Positions 53,462-63,531 of a DNA stretch of 64,000 nucleotides are shown here, piece after piece; the stretch's first letter is position 1, and each line of letters opens with the position of its first letter. The stretch lies in the NCBI GenBank assembly GCA_044772875.1, contig CP173058.1, positions 2,294,001 through 2,358,000 on the forward strand. The letters run 5' to 3'. Origin of the DNA: Morganella morganii_D. GTDB taxonomy: Bacteria > Pseudomonadota > Gammaproteobacteria > Enterobacterales > Enterobacteriaceae. The translations under genes and the position numbers were made by a program. The notes beneath the pieces are model-generated. The model was not told the origin of the DNA. It was given only the letters and a program-made list of their open reading frames with translations, and ran no database searches.

Positions 53462-54790
53462 TTATTTCGCCATTACGTCCTGATTTTGTTTCATTTCAAA
53501 CCGCGGAGAGACAAAGCCATACAATGTCCAGCCCAGGAAGGTCGCCAGCGCGCCCCACATCACAGCGTCTTCACCGGATGAATACAGCGCATAGAAGCTG
53601 TAAACAGCACCAATAAATGCAATAATATTACCTGTCCGTGCCTTCTTAGGATCCACATTAGCCACTTTCTGCAGAATCATCATGGCAGCCATGGAGAGGA
53701 TATAAGGGATAATGTTGGTAACAACAGCAAGGTTAACCAGCACGTTAAACTGTTTATTGAGCGACGGACTGATCGTCATCAGAGACAATACTGACTGAAT
53801 GACAACGATAACCAGCATACCTTTAACCGGTGCATCCGCTTTGGTAACAGCTGAGAATACTTTCGGGAAATAGCCGGAGTCAGAAGACGATTTAAATACC
53901 TGTGCAATCGTGAACTGCCAGCCTAATAATGAGCCGCAGCAGGACATGACCATCAGCGCCATAACCACTTTACCCACACCCGGCGTAAACATCTGTGAAA
54001 ATGCGAGGCCAAACGGTGCAGTAGAATTTGCCAGATCCATATTCGGCACAATACCGGCAATCACGTTTGTTGACACAATATAGATAACCGCTGCACCTAA
54101 TGTTCCGCCCAATACCGCAATCGGTACATTTTTTTCAGGATTATCAACAGCCTCACTATTAGCACATGCAGATTCCATCCCCAGGAATGCCCATAACGTC
54201 ATGGCAATCGAAGAACCGACAGCCTCAAAGAACGGGAAGTTGTGAGGGTTCCAGGAATTAACATATTGCTCAGGACTGAACCACCACCAGCCGACAACCG
54301 AAATACCGACGACCGGAATAATGACTCCCCAAACAGTAATACTGCTGATCCGTCCGGTGATCCGCGCACCGCCGAAGTTTGCGACGGTACAAATCCATAA
54401 CACCACAATAGTGGCAATACAGATACCCAATGGAGTCAGGGCAGCATCCATCAGCTCGGCACCATAACCGACAGCGGAAATCGCAATGGCGACGTTCGCA
54501 ATCAGTAAAGAAACACCATAAGTGTAGTTCGCCATAAAGTTACCGGATTTGCCGAAAGCATATTCCGCATACCCCCCCATCCCGCCACTGCGGCGGCTGT
54601 ACATACCGCATTTGGAAAATGCGTAAGCCAGTGCCATAGAGCCGACCGCGGTCACAATCCAGGACAGAATAGAAATTGTCCCCACTTCCGCCAGTTTTGT
54701 CGGCAACATAATGATACCGGAACCCATCATATTCACCGCAGTCAATATGGTGAGCTGTAATACACTCATTTTATTTTTTGAAGCACTCAT
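53462..54790 (-). CDS. potE: Putrescine-ornithine antiporter PotE
   Basis: ATG 54790 is chosen: GGAG lies at good spacing and the protein then begins MSASKNKMSVLQLTILTAVN, matching E. coli PotE. Of 442 residues nearly all align by eye with PotE, including NMMGSGIIMLPTKLAEVGTI, GMGGYAEYAFGKSG and the 12 hydrophobic segments of APC transporters. It exchanges external ornithine for internal putrescine across the inner membrane. It follows speF by 63 bases; together they consume protons and give acid resistance. Confidence 0.97.
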   Translation of the reverse strand: MSASKNKMSVLQLTILTAVNMMGSGIIMLPTKLAEVGTISILSWIVTAVGSMALAYAFSKCGMYSRRSGGMGGYAEYAFGKSGNFMANYTYGVSLLIANVAIAISAVGYGAELMDAALTPLGICIATIVVLWICTVANFGGARITGRISSITVWGVIIPVVGISVVGWWWFSPEQYVNSWNPHNFPFFEAVGSSIAMTLWAFLGMESACANSEAVDNPEKNVPIAVLGGTLGAAVIYIVSTNVIAGIVPNMDLANSTAPFGLAFSQMFTPGVGKVVMALMVMSCCGSLLGWQFTIAQVFKSSSDSGYFPKVFSAVTKADAPVKGMLVIVVIQSVLSLMTISPSLNKQFNVLVNLAVVTNIIPYILSMAAMMILQKVANVDPKKARTGNIIAFIGAVYSFYALYSSGEDAVMWGALATFLGWTLYGFVSPRFEMKQNQDVMAK

Positions 54791-54853
54791 CATTTTTCTC
54801 CCCGGATGACGGAGCACGCTCATCCGCACTCCGTCATGCACGAATTAACGGAC

Positions 54854-57016
54854 TCAGTGTTTAATTACATAGCCGTATGCCCGCTGGCGGCCATCGTCAT
54901 CACAGCGGATATACACGCCCTGTAATTCCGGTGAGAATCCCGGAAACAGGTTAATTCCCTCTTCCAGCGCCAGGAAATATTGCTGCACAGAACCGCCCCA
55001 GATTTCCCCCGGTACCACACACAGCACTCCCGGCGGATAAGGAAGAGCACCTTCTGCCGCAATACGGCCTTCAATCTGATCCACGGCAACCAGTTCTGCA
55101 TTGCCGCGCACAAACGCTATATTGGCAGCCTGCGGTAACATGCTGACCTGCGGGAAGTGTGATTTGCGGAACATCTCTTTCTGGAGTTGTTTCACATTAA
55201 ACTTCACATACATGTCATGCATTTCCTGACATAACTGACGGATGGTGTATCCCTGATAACGGGTTTCATGCGCATGATATACAGACGGCAGCACGTCTTT
55301 CAGCGGAGCATCCTGCTCAAGAAGTTGCTCAAAGCGGGAAATCTGCGCCACCAGATGCTGCATTTTTGCCATGCTTTCCGCCGGAGTCAGCAGGAAGAGA
55401 ATGGAGTTAAGATCGCATTTTTCAGGAATAATATTATTTTCACGCAGATAGTTAGCCAGAATAGTTGCCGGCACCCCGAATGCTTCATAATTACCGGTTT
55501 TGGCATCAATACCCGGTGTCGTCAGCAGTAACTTGCACGGGTCAACAAAATACTGATTTTTTTCATATCCCTCAAAGGCATGCCAACGTTCACCCGGTAC
55601 AAAATTGAAGAAACGCAGGTCATTGGCAATCACATTTGTATCAAATTCCCCCCATGAACGGCCATCAACCGTTTCCGGAATGAACGGGCGGATATGTTTA
55701 CAGGATTTCAGCAGCAACTTACGGGTTTCAATCCCGGTTTTCACGCAATCCATCCATAAACGTTTACCGGATTCCCCCTCATGCATTTTGGCGTTCACAT
55801 CCAGAGCGGCAAACAACGGATAGAACGGGCTGGTGGATGCATGCATCATAAAGGCATTATTCAGGCGCTTATGATTCACATAACGATCCTGCCCTTTAAT
55901 ATGACGGTCTTTTTTATGGATCTGGGATGTCTGAGAGAAACCGGCCTGCTGTTTATGTACAGACTGCGTCACCAGAATACCGGGATCATTTTCATTCAGA
56001 TCCAGCAGAAGCGGGGAACAATCCTTCATCATCGGGATAAATTGTTCATAACCGACCCACGCGGAATCAAATAAAATGTAGTCACACAAGTGACCGATTT
56101 TATCGACAACCTGACGTGCGTTGTAAATTGTCCCGTCATATGTGCCCAGTTGAATAACCGCCAGCCGGAACGGCCGTTTTTCTGCTGCCCGTGCAGGTGC
56201 GACTTCTTTAATTAAGTCGCGGAGATAGTTTTCTTCAAAGCAATGAGCATCAATCCCGCCGATAAACCCGAACGGATTACGGGCAGCTTCCAGATAAACC
56301 GGTGTTGCACCTGCCTGAATTAAGGCTCCGTGATGATTCGACTTATGGTTATTACGGTCAAATAACACCAGATCGCCGGGTGCCAATAAGGCATTAAGGA
56401 CAACTTTATTGGAAGAGGAGGTACCATTGAGAACAAAATACGTTTTATCGGCATTAAACACTTTTGCAGCATGCTGTTGTGCCGCACACGGAGCACCTTC
56501 GTGGATCAGCAGATCCCCCATGGAAACATCCGCATTACATAAATCAGAACGGAATAAATTTTCGCCGAAATATTCGACAAACTGGTTACCCAGCGGATGG
56601 CGGCGGAAGAACTCCCCGCCCTGATGCCCCGGACAATCAAACGCCGAATTTCCCTGTTCGGTATATTTTTTCAGGCTGCCGAAGAATGGCGGTAATAAGC
56701 CTTCTTCATATTTCAGTGCGGCTGTTTCCAGCTGCTTGCTGTATAACTCACCGTTCTTTTTATTCAAATCAATCACACCGGTTAACCGGGTGATGATGTC
56801 TGCCGGAATGACCTCATGGTCACCAATAACGGCGAAAACCGGCTGTTTAAAGCTATGTTCTTCAATAAAATCCAGTTTTCCGTCCTGAATATCATCCGAT
56901 GAAATAACAATCACAGCGACATCGGTAAAATCAGTATTTAAGATATCCACACACTCACGGTGTGTTGAAATATATCCTGACATATCATAGCTGACAGCTA
57001 TTTTATAACTATTCAT
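54854..57016 (-). CDS. speF: Inducible ornithine decarboxylase SpeF
   Basis: ATG 57016 is chosen because AAAGG precedes it at seven bases and MNSYKIAVS aligns with the E. coli start; an in-frame ATG at 57091 would add 25 residues. The 720-residue protein has the wing domain, a PLP domain with the Schiff-base lysine in TQSVHKQQAGFSQT and GNSAFDCPGHQGGEFF, and the carboxyl domain ending RAYGYVIKH. It converts ornithine to putrescine with release of CO2. It is controlled by the upstream leader peptide SpeFL. Confidence 0.98.
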   Translation of the reverse strand: MNSYKIAVSYDMSGYISTHRECVDILNTDFTDVAVIVISSDDIQDGKLDFIEEHSFKQPVFAVIGDHEVIPADIITRLTGVIDLNKKNGELYSKQLETAALKYEEGLLPPFFGSLKKYTEQGNSAFDCPGHQGGEFFRRHPLGNQFVEYFGENLFRSDLCNADVSMGDLLIHEGAPCAAQQHAAKVFNADKTYFVLNGTSSSNKVVLNALLAPGDLVLFDRNNHKSNHHGALIQAGATPVYLEAARNPFGFIGGIDAHCFEENYLRDLIKEVAPARAAEKRPFRLAVIQLGTYDGTIYNARQVVDKIGHLCDYILFDSAWVGYEQFIPMMKDCSPLLLDLNENDPGILVTQSVHKQQAGFSQTSQIHKKDRHIKGQDRYVNHKRLNNAFMMHASTSPFYPLFAALDVNAKMHEGESGKRLWMDCVKTGIETRKLLLKSCKHIRPFIPETVDGRSWGEFDTNVIANDLRFFNFVPGERWHAFEGYEKNQYFVDPCKLLLTTPGIDAKTGNYEAFGVPATILANYLRENNIIPEKCDLNSILFLLTPAESMAKMQHLVAQISRFEQLLEQDAPLKDVLPSVYHAHETRYQGYTIRQLCQEMHDMYVKFNVKQLQKEMFRKSHFPQVSMLPQAANIAFVRGNAELVAVDQIEGRIAAEGALPYPPGVLCVVPGEIWGGSVQQYFLALEEGINLFPGFSPELQGVYIRCDDDGRQRAYGYVIKH

Positions 57017-57396
57017 TTTCATACCTTTATTTTTGGCAAAAGATTCCTGCTGAAATTTTCCCGGGGAATATTTCAGTTTTTTATTTTTCATAAATGCGAG
57101 TTTGTTCCCTCAATATAAAATCGAGTTAAAAACACGCACTTTCCTTTATGCCATTACGTATATCAGAACGATGCCTCAGACAATATAGCTTTCAGTAATC
57201 CGGTAACCGCCATTCTGCGGAAGGGATAATATGAAAAAAAGCTATCTGCCTGCACATTCGTGCATGTAAACCAGAGTATGAATTATCAATCAGAATTCAG
57301 TATAACCACATACAAGATGCGGAATATATTGAGAATGAGGTCGACGATCCATACGGCAGCAATATGCAGACAACGTGATGGATGTCAGTAGAGGGA
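57017..57396 (-). promoter_or_regulatory. speFL-speF intercistronic leader
   Basis: About 380 bases separate the SpeFL stop from the speF start. In E. coli this segment of the transcript contains a Rho-dependent termination region and alternative hairpins that respond to ribosomes stalled on speFL by ornithine. The arrangement and length here are similar. I did not resolve the hairpins by eye, so the mechanism is carried over by homology. Confidence 0.8.
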
Positions 57397-57504
57397 CTAC
57401 CTTTGCGCATTGAAACGATTAAAATCGAAACACGAACGATGTGAGAACATCATAAGGTGTGTTACACGTCTTATATGCGGCCAAAATCGGTTGTTATTTT
57501 CCAT
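57397..57504 (-). CDS. speFL: SpeFL ornithine-sensing leader peptide
   Basis: ATG 57504, preceded by AGGTG, opens a 35-residue frame. It begins MENNNRF, continues WPHIRRVTHLMMF and ends HRSCFDFNRFNAQR. Against E. coli SpeFL, as I recall it, the first four residues, PHIRR (9-13), the later HR and FDF, and FNA align without gaps; one extra residue (Gln34) precedes the final Arg. The nascent peptide captures ornithine in the ribosome and arrests translation, which switches on speF transcription. Position on the speF strand, 380 bases upstream, is as expected. Confidence 0.96.
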   Translation of the reverse strand: MENNNRFWPHIRRVTHLMMFSHRSCFDFNRFNAQR

Positions 57505-57994
57505 TTTTGCACCTGTTTAAAATTAAGACTATCTGACGAACAACTATCAATATAACCAAGTAAAAATACTATACCGTGACATATATCAAAATAATAATTT
57601 AAAATCCAATCCTGTCTATATTAAACAGCAAATAAACATGCTTTGTTAATAATGTGTTGCTCATTATGTTGACAGTAATATCAAAAATAAAAACATATTT
57701 AATATAGTCACCCAGTCTATATTGAACATTATAAACAGATAAAGAAATAATATAGTTAACCAGTCTATATTATTTCATAAAAATTTAATAAATAAGAGTT
57801 ATTATAATATATAATTAGTCAAAAGAAATAATATTGTATTATTCACTTAAATTCCGGAAAATAACAAACACTTATTTAAATATAATATTTTATAACCGAT
57901 GGTCTTGTGAAATTAATTATTCTTTTTTTATAAATAATTATGCATCCGGAGGATTCGAATATATACGGTATACATTATTTAGTATGGATAAAAA
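57505..57994. other. AT-rich gap upstream of speFL
   Basis: The 490 bases are extremely AT-rich. The speFL promoter must lie at the 57505-57620 end, but I see no unambiguous -10/-35 pair. A direct-repeat-like motif, AGTCACCCAGTCTATATT (57707-57724) and TAGTTAACCAGTCTATATT (57753-57771), occurs, with a related AATCCTGTCTATATT at 57607. No gene was found. Confidence 0.45.
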
Positions 57995-58342
57995 TTGTGT
58001 CAGATAAATTTTATACCAGCAAATATACCAACATGGACTGACCCCACATCGCGCATCGCCGGCAAACCTTCTGTTGTTGCCCCGAATCGTATGCAACAAC
58101 AGTTTACCGTCATCCGGATCAACAACCCGGTACCGGGTATGAACCGGCGTGGCAACTGCGGGGATAATTCCGTGGCCGAATCGCTCTTCAGTTCACTGAA
58201 AAAAGAGCGCATCAGAAAACGTATGTATAAAACACGGGTTCTGGCCCGGGCAAATATCTTCGATTACATTAAGGTGTTCTGCAACCGGGCCCGGTGCCAC
58301 AGCCATCCGGCGGCATCAGCCCAGATTATCCTTATTATATAA
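57995..58342 (+). pseudogene. IS3-family transposase remnant
   Basis: The frame ends in a piece of an IS3-type OrfB catalytic domain: RRGNCGDNSVAESLFSSLKK, then ERIRKRMYKTR, ARANIFDYIKVFCNRARCHSH. The final acidic residue region and its neighbour motif are present but Gly and Cys replace usual residues, and the first half of the frame (about residues 1-48) has no transposase resemblance. No partner orfA, terminal repeats or target duplication were found, so this is a relic in the AT-rich accessory stretch. Confidence 0.85.
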
Positions 58343-58872
58343 TAACACTTTTATTATGAGTGTACTGATGATACCGGGCATAAAACTACAGACGTTCTTT
58401 ATTAATTATTACCGCAATGTCCCGCATAAGCATTAGTAAGTACCGGGGCTATAGCATAGCTATACACCATAATACCGGTGTGCTGTTTGTAACATACCTC
58501 ATGCAGAGATAAAAAATATAGATTTTTTGCATCATATCACCGGGCAGATAACCGTACTTTTTTGCATACCCTTAGTCATTACAGTAATGAGCAAATATCG
58601 ATACCTGTGAAGTTATGATGTTACAGCCCCGGATTTACTCTTAACTCCAATCAACCACATCTTAACCGGTGAAGATAATGCATTTTAACGCATTGAAATA
58701 CAAAGGTATTTATCAATAAGGTTATTATTGATCACTTGATGTTATTATTTAAGGCATTTTTACTTACAAACCACGCTCGTATTTTATAAGATATAACCAT
58801 CATGACAGATAAATAAATACTATTATCATTATTAATGCTTTCACATTATTAATGATGGGAGGGTCTTACCTG
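58343..58872. promoter_or_regulatory. Region upstream of the MrpJ-like regulator
   Basis: The 530 bases hold no gene I can support. Near the end an 11-base sequence, CATTATTAATG, is repeated at 58827 and 58844 (period 17), just before the regulator. It could be an operator for that helix-turn-helix protein or chance in AT-rich DNA. Confidence 0.4.
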
Positions 58873-59181
58873 ATGATAAAATATAAAGACAATGAGCATA
58901 TTGAACATGATTTTTATATCTGCGAATCTGATTTTGAATACTTGCCAGTTATCATCGGAGAGGCACTTTCTTATTTTCGCAAAAAGCAGAAGGTAACAGG
59001 TGTTGAATTGGCTGGCGCAATTGGCTTAACTCAGCAACAAATTTCGCGATATGAACGTGGAACCTCAAGACTGAAAGTAAGTACATTGTTTTTTATATTG
59101 CAATATTTAAATGTTAAATTACCGGATTTTTTTAGTCACTTATTATCCGAAATGAAAACAAGAAGATTAACTGTCCATTAG
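58873..59181 (+). CDS. MrpJ-like helix-turn-helix fimbrial regulator
   Basis: ATG 58873 is chosen because GGGAGGG lies ten bases upstream; an ATG at 58852 would add seven residues without a ribosome site. The 102-residue protein has a Cro/CI-type HTH in its middle (VELAGAIGLTQQQISRYERG, about 48-67), followed by VSTLFFILQYLNVKLPDFF. Proteus MrpJ proteins of this kind sit in fimbrial operons and repress flagellar genes. Here it precedes an usher-chaperone-pilin operon on the same strand by 234 bases, so control of that pilus and motility is likely. Confidence 0.85.
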   Translation: MIKYKDNEHIEHDFYICESDFEYLPVIIGEALSYFRKKQKVTGVELAGAIGLTQQQISRYERGTSRLKVSTLFFILQYLNVKLPDFFSHLLSEMKTRRLTVH

Positions 59182-59415
59182 TTATGTCTTTACAACTATA
59201 AGCAGTTGAATGGCATCATATAGCAAAGTTAGTTCAGCAGCCTTAAAAATAATAATTGATCTTGTTAGTTTAGTCAGGGGAGTTAGCCTGTGACTCATTG
59301 TCAATAAGCTACACAAAGTTAAATCACGCATCAAATTTTTGTTGTGCTGTTTTTTTAATGTACAAGGCTGGTAATTATTACAATCATTATATTTAATGAC
59401 AGGGATGTGTGATAA
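59182..59415. other. Gap between regulator and second usher
   Basis: The 234 AT-rich bases may contain a promoter for the pilus operon. I found no invertible-element-like inverted repeats flanking a promoter and no terminator. Confidence 0.35.
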
Positions 59416-61791
59416 ATGCAAAATAAAATAATTCCGGTTAATTTAAAATTAATTTTATTTTTATCTGTTAACATAATTATACCATCAGTATCTCTTTCAA
59501 AGAATTCAGATTTGGAATTTGACGTCAACTCTCTTCTGGCTCTTGGATTGGACCATGAACAAATAAAAAAAATTAATAGTGGCAATGGTGATGGAATTAG
59601 TAGCGTTGGTGTATATATAAACAAAAAATACATAGGTATGTTTGATGTTGATTTTAAAAAAAACAAACCGTGCCTTAGTGCCGATATATTAGAAAATATG
59701 TATGTTGATGTGAGAAAGTTACAGAACAAGGATTCTTGTCATTCTGATAATAAAATAGAATCAAATTTTTCACGAAGAGAAAATGCATTGTATTTAACAA
59801 TGCCAGATGAATTTATTTTGGCAGAATCTGGATTTAAATATGTACAGGATGGTGGCATCGGTGCATTTATTAATTACAATGCTAATTTTAGTAAGTCTTA
59901 TAGTGAGTCATTTACATCATTATCAACGGTGGGTATAAATATAAATAACTATTTAGTAAGAACTGATTTTTCATATAATTGGACAACATTTTCTGATGGG
60001 TCGGTTAACAAACATAACGATATTACCAGTGCATATATAGAAACTGAATTTTTAGATAAGTATAGAGTCAGGACTGGTTACATCAGTGCCGGAAACTCAT
60101 TATTTGGTGCAGGCAGAATTACAGGTATTAATATAAATAGCTCTGATTCCCTCTATGATGGCGACTCAACTGTAACAATCAGCGGAACCGCAACTGAATT
60201 CTCTATTGTTGAGCTTTATCAGCAAGGTGACTTAATTTTTAGCCGACCAGTTCCGGCTGGTCATTTTATATTTGAAAATGTCTCACTAATCACAGTGTTT
60301 TATGATGCTGAACTTGTGATCAGAGGAAGCTCGGGGGATGAACAGAGGCGTATCATCTCAAAAGCATTATTTAATGTCAGTAGGCAGTTAAGCTCTAACT
60401 TTTCATTTTTTTCCGGATACATAGATCGCTCAAATAGAAAGAATGAATTTGTTTTAGGTTATGATTATTATTTCCCCCGGATACTCTCTGTGAGACCATA
60501 TATAGCCGGATTGCATAGTGAAAACTATAATAGTTTTGGATTAGGTTCGGATATTAATAACTTACAGTCAACAATAAATGGCAACATAACAGCATTGGTA
60601 AGTCAAAGTGCACAGAATGGAAGTGCAGGAATTAAATTAGGCACACAGTTTTCATCTGAAATATTTAATTATAAACCTTATATTTCAATAGATTGGCAAG
60701 ATTCCGGTTTTCAGGGAATAAATAACTATGAATATAATAAATCATATAATCCTGTGGATATAAAACCGAAGTACTCCATTTCAGCTGGGATGAGTAAAGG
60801 AATATTTAAAAATTTCAGCTCAGGAATATCGTTTAACCAAAGTTCATTTTATGGTGGTATGGAACCAACAAACTCATTGGTGGTCAGCTCCGCTTACTCA
60901 ATAAAACAGCTTTCAATTTCAAGTAGTTTATCATATTCATATAATAAAGAAGATAATGATATTTCTGTATATGTGAATGTACGATTGCCATTAAAATTTA
61001 ATGATAGTAATGGCACGTTATCCTCCTCATTTAATAAATCGAGATCATTCGATATATATAGAATAGGTTATGACCATCGTATTTATGATAATTTAACGGT
61101 AGGCGGAGGTGTCGAAAGGAGTAACAGCTCAGGCCACAATGACCGGATTTATTCACAGTTCTTTTGGAAATCACCATACACTAATACAAGTATGTATTAT
61201 TCAAACTCTGGTTCCAAAAATGATTTTTATTCTGTTAATTTATCCGGATCCGTCGTTGCGAATGAGAATAATATCGTATTATCACCAGAAAAGGCAGGCG
61301 ATACTTTTGCAATAATAAATACAGGAATTGATGGCTTTGTTACTGTAAACACACCCACAGGAAATACGATTACAAATTATGATGGAAGCGCTGTCGCACC
61401 TAATCTATTGGAAAATAAAGAAAATATAATTAATATAGTCACCAGGTCACTGCCTGAAGATGCATCAATAAAGAACACCAGAGAGGAAATAATAGTGAAA
61501 TATGGAACTGTAGGAAAAGTGAATTTCACACCGGATAATAACAGAATGTATGTTATTAATTTAATACCTAAGCAGGGTAAGTTTTCTATTGGCAGCACTA
61601 TTATTGATAATCGTGGCAATATTATTGGCAATATAGTTGATGAAAACATACTACTATCTGACAATAATGGGTTGGATATTTTAACATCAGATAATGTTAT
61701 GTTTGGCAATGGAGATATAAAAAATTGCCAGCCCGATGAGGAATTAAGATTAAAATCAGTAATTGAATTACATATTACCTGTAAGGAATAA
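59416..61791 (+). CDS. Outer-membrane usher of the second chaperone-usher operon
   Basis: The 791-residue protein has a signal peptide (IILFLSVNIIIPSVSL type), an amino-terminal domain beginning LEFDVNSLLALGLD, a barrel with a plug region (GTATEFSIVELYQQGDLIFS), and a Cys-containing tail (IELHITCKE). It is shorter than the first usher (862) and only weakly similar by eye, so it belongs to a different usher clade. The gene is strongly AT-rich, suggesting horizontal acquisition. It overlaps nothing; the chaperone starts one base past its stop. Confidence 0.93.
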   Translation: MQNKIIPVNLKLILFLSVNIIIPSVSLSKNSDLEFDVNSLLALGLDHEQIKKINSGNGDGISSVGVYINKKYIGMFDVDFKKNKPCLSADILENMYVDVRKLQNKDSCHSDNKIESNFSRRENALYLTMPDEFILAESGFKYVQDGGIGAFINYNANFSKSYSESFTSLSTVGININNYLVRTDFSYNWTTFSDGSVNKHNDITSAYIETEFLDKYRVRTGYISAGNSLFGAGRITGININSSDSLYDGDSTVTISGTATEFSIVELYQQGDLIFSRPVPAGHFIFENVSLITVFYDAELVIRGSSGDEQRRIISKALFNVSRQLSSNFSFFSGYIDRSNRKNEFVLGYDYYFPRILSVRPYIAGLHSENYNSFGLGSDINNLQSTINGNITALVSQSAQNGSAGIKLGTQFSSEIFNYKPYISIDWQDSGFQGINNYEYNKSYNPVDIKPKYSISAGMSKGIFKNFSSGISFNQSSFYGGMEPTNSLVVSSAYSIKQLSISSSLSYSYNKEDNDISVYVNVRLPLKFNDSNGTLSSSFNKSRSFDIYRIGYDHRIYDNLTVGGGVERSNSSGHNDRIYSQFFWKSPYTNTSMYYSNSGSKNDFYSVNLSGSVVANENNIVLSPEKAGDTFAIINTGIDGFVTVNTPTGNTITNYDGSAVAPNLLENKENIINIVTRSLPEDASIKNTREEIIVKYGTVGKVNFTPDNNRMYVINLIPKQGKFSIGSTIIDNRGNIIGNIVDENILLSDNNGLDILTSDNVMFGNGDIKNCQPDEELRLKSVIELHITCKE

Positions 61792-61792
61792 A

Positions 61793-62497
61793 ATGAAAAA
61801 CTTATTACTAACTTTTTTCATATCAATTTTGTCATTTAGTTCAGTGGCATCATCTGTTCTGCCTGATGTTTCTGCCATAGTTATAAATGAAGAGGATGGT
61901 GAAGGTACTATAGGTATAAAAAATACAAATTCATACCCGGTATTATTATATGCAAAAGTATTAAGGCTGGAAGATGACAATTTATCAGGAGGTGCATTAA
62001 TACCTTCACCAGCAGCTGTTACAGTTGAACCCGGTGAGACACAAATAATACGAATTATGTATAAAAATAATACATTAATTGATAATGAACATCATGCCAG
62101 AGTTCAATTTATAGGCTTACCACCAAAGTCGAATAAAACATCCGGCAGAATTAATTTAATGGTTGGACAGGATATCCCGGTGGTTATCAGACCCAAAGGC
62201 TCTCTAATAGTTGAAGATAAATGGAAATATTTAAAATGGACATTTGATAGCAATAATTTGTGTGTATCTAATGATACGAAGATGGTAATGCGATTTATTA
62301 ATACTATATCGATTAAGCCTGACAATGTCATTGTCGATATGAAAAAATCATATTTATTACCAAAGAGTAAGCTTTGTGCACCATTACCCTTAAATAATAA
62401 AATAAATTTTAATCCAGACAGGATGGTTGAATTTTCTGCTGTCACTGACTTTGGTTATATTATAGACAACAGAACTTCACCTATTTTGAACAGGTAA
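61793..62497 (+). CDS. Periplasmic fimbrial chaperone, second operon
   Basis: ATG 61793 follows AAGGA at six bases. The 234-residue protein has a signal peptide (cleavage near SSVASS) and PapD-like features: SAIVINEEDGEGTIGIKN, AVTVEPGETQIIRIMYKN and HARVQFIGLPPK. Two Cys (NNLCVSND, KLCAPLP) in the second domain could pair. It pairs with the usher just upstream. Confidence 0.94.
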   Translation: MKNLLLTFFISILSFSSVASSVLPDVSAIVINEEDGEGTIGIKNTNSYPVLLYAKVLRLEDDNLSGGALIPSPAAVTVEPGETQIIRIMYKNNTLIDNEHHARVQFIGLPPKSNKTSGRINLMVGQDIPVVIRPKGSLIVEDKWKYLKWTFDSNNLCVSNDTKMVMRFINTISIKPDNVIVDMKKSYLLPKSKLCAPLPLNNKINFNPDRMVEFSAVTDFGYIIDNRTSPILNR

Positions 62498-62581
62498 TAT
62501 CTGTAAGTAATGGAAACGGAGGTGATAACTATATATTTAGTTGGTGATGTGTATTAAATAACATTCAATACAGAGGTCTTT

Positions 62582-63277
62582 ATGAAATTAAAAAGCTTAA
62601 TTTTTTTAGGTTCTATCGTAACTATGTATACACTTCAGGCTCAGGCAACGAGTGTAACAGTTAAGGGTGTTATAACCCCTCCTGCCTGTAATGCAACATT
62701 CGAATCTCCGGATCTTATATTAGACTGGGGGAACATTCCGCACTCAGAACTGAATGAAACAACAACCAAAATTCTCCCTAAAAAAACGGCCACGTTGCAG
62801 GTAACTTGTGAGCCGGGCACATCAACCAGGGTTGCCTTTTGGGCTAAGAACGCCGGGCCGGGTATTGCATTACCGGGTCAGCAAATTGAATTGGGAATAA
62901 ATGGAAGTGATCCAAACCGTATTTTTAGTTTGGGAATGGATCCTGTAACAAATGCATCTATTGGTAATTTTGTCATGATGCCGACTAAATCAACTTATGG
63001 CAGTGAGACTAACGATAGCAACTTTGGCTTTGTACAGGATGCTGGTCATACAGCTATCAGCTTCGTTCCTGCATTATTCTCAAGTAAATGGGGGATTACG
63101 AGTAATGGGTCGCAGGATTTTACTATCCTTAATAAGGATGATGGTAAAGTGGCCGAAGCAGCTAACTTTACCTTCAGTTTTGATGTAGTACCACAATTGA
63201 ATCTTAAACAAAATATTACAAATGCTATGGAAGTTCCATTTGTGGGTACAGCGCAGTTTTATGTACGGTATTTCTGA
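62582..63277 (+). CDS. DUF1120-type fimbrial subunit
   Basis: The 231-residue protein has a signal peptide (ending LQAQATS), then VTVKGVITPPACNATFESP, a Cys pair (PPACN, LQVTCEPG), and the DUF1120-like pattern ILPKKTATLQVTC. It ends with a terminal strand, VGTAQFYVRYF. It is the only subunit after the usher and chaperone, and a terminator follows, so the encoded structure is probably simple, perhaps a thin fibre. The start has AGAGG upstream. Confidence 0.88.
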   Translation: MKLKSLIFLGSIVTMYTLQAQATSVTVKGVITPPACNATFESPDLILDWGNIPHSELNETTTKILPKKTATLQVTCEPGTSTRVAFWAKNAGPGIALPGQQIELGINGSDPNRIFSLGMDPVTNASIGNFVMMPTKSTYGSETNDSNFGFVQDAGHTAISFVPALFSSKWGITSNGSQDFTILNKDDGKVAEAANFTFSFDVVPQLNLKQNITNAMEVPFVGTAQFYVRYF

Positions 63278-63326
63278 TAGTTAACATAATCCTGCATTAA
63301 AATCAGTAAATATTTTAGTATATATT

Positions 63327-63358
63327 AATGCTCTTAATAATTTTAAGAGCATTTTATT
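63327..63358. terminator. Terminator after the second fimbrial operon
   Basis: A perfect 11-base stem (AATGCTCTTAA with TTAAGAGCATT, loop of five) is followed by TTTATTATT on the plus strand. It ends the pilus operon. Confidence 0.88.
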
Positions 63359-63531
63359 ATTGTAAAATATGATTCAATCCTATGAGTTTTAATTTTTCAG
63401 TTTGAGTAATCGATGTGTATTGTAATAGCAGTGAGCATTACCAGTATTAATTATCCCTCATTGCAGGACGTAAATATAATTGTACATCATAGCCTGTATG
63501 ATTATATATATTTTTTATTATTAATTACTTA

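Noticed and set aside
57995..58342. Functional transposase gene
   Set aside because: Only the last part of the catalytic domain is recognisable; no orfA, frameshift site or terminal repeats.
58640..59415. Invertible promoter as in MR/P fimbriae
   Set aside because: No matching inverted repeats flank a promoter-like segment and no recombinase gene is nearby.
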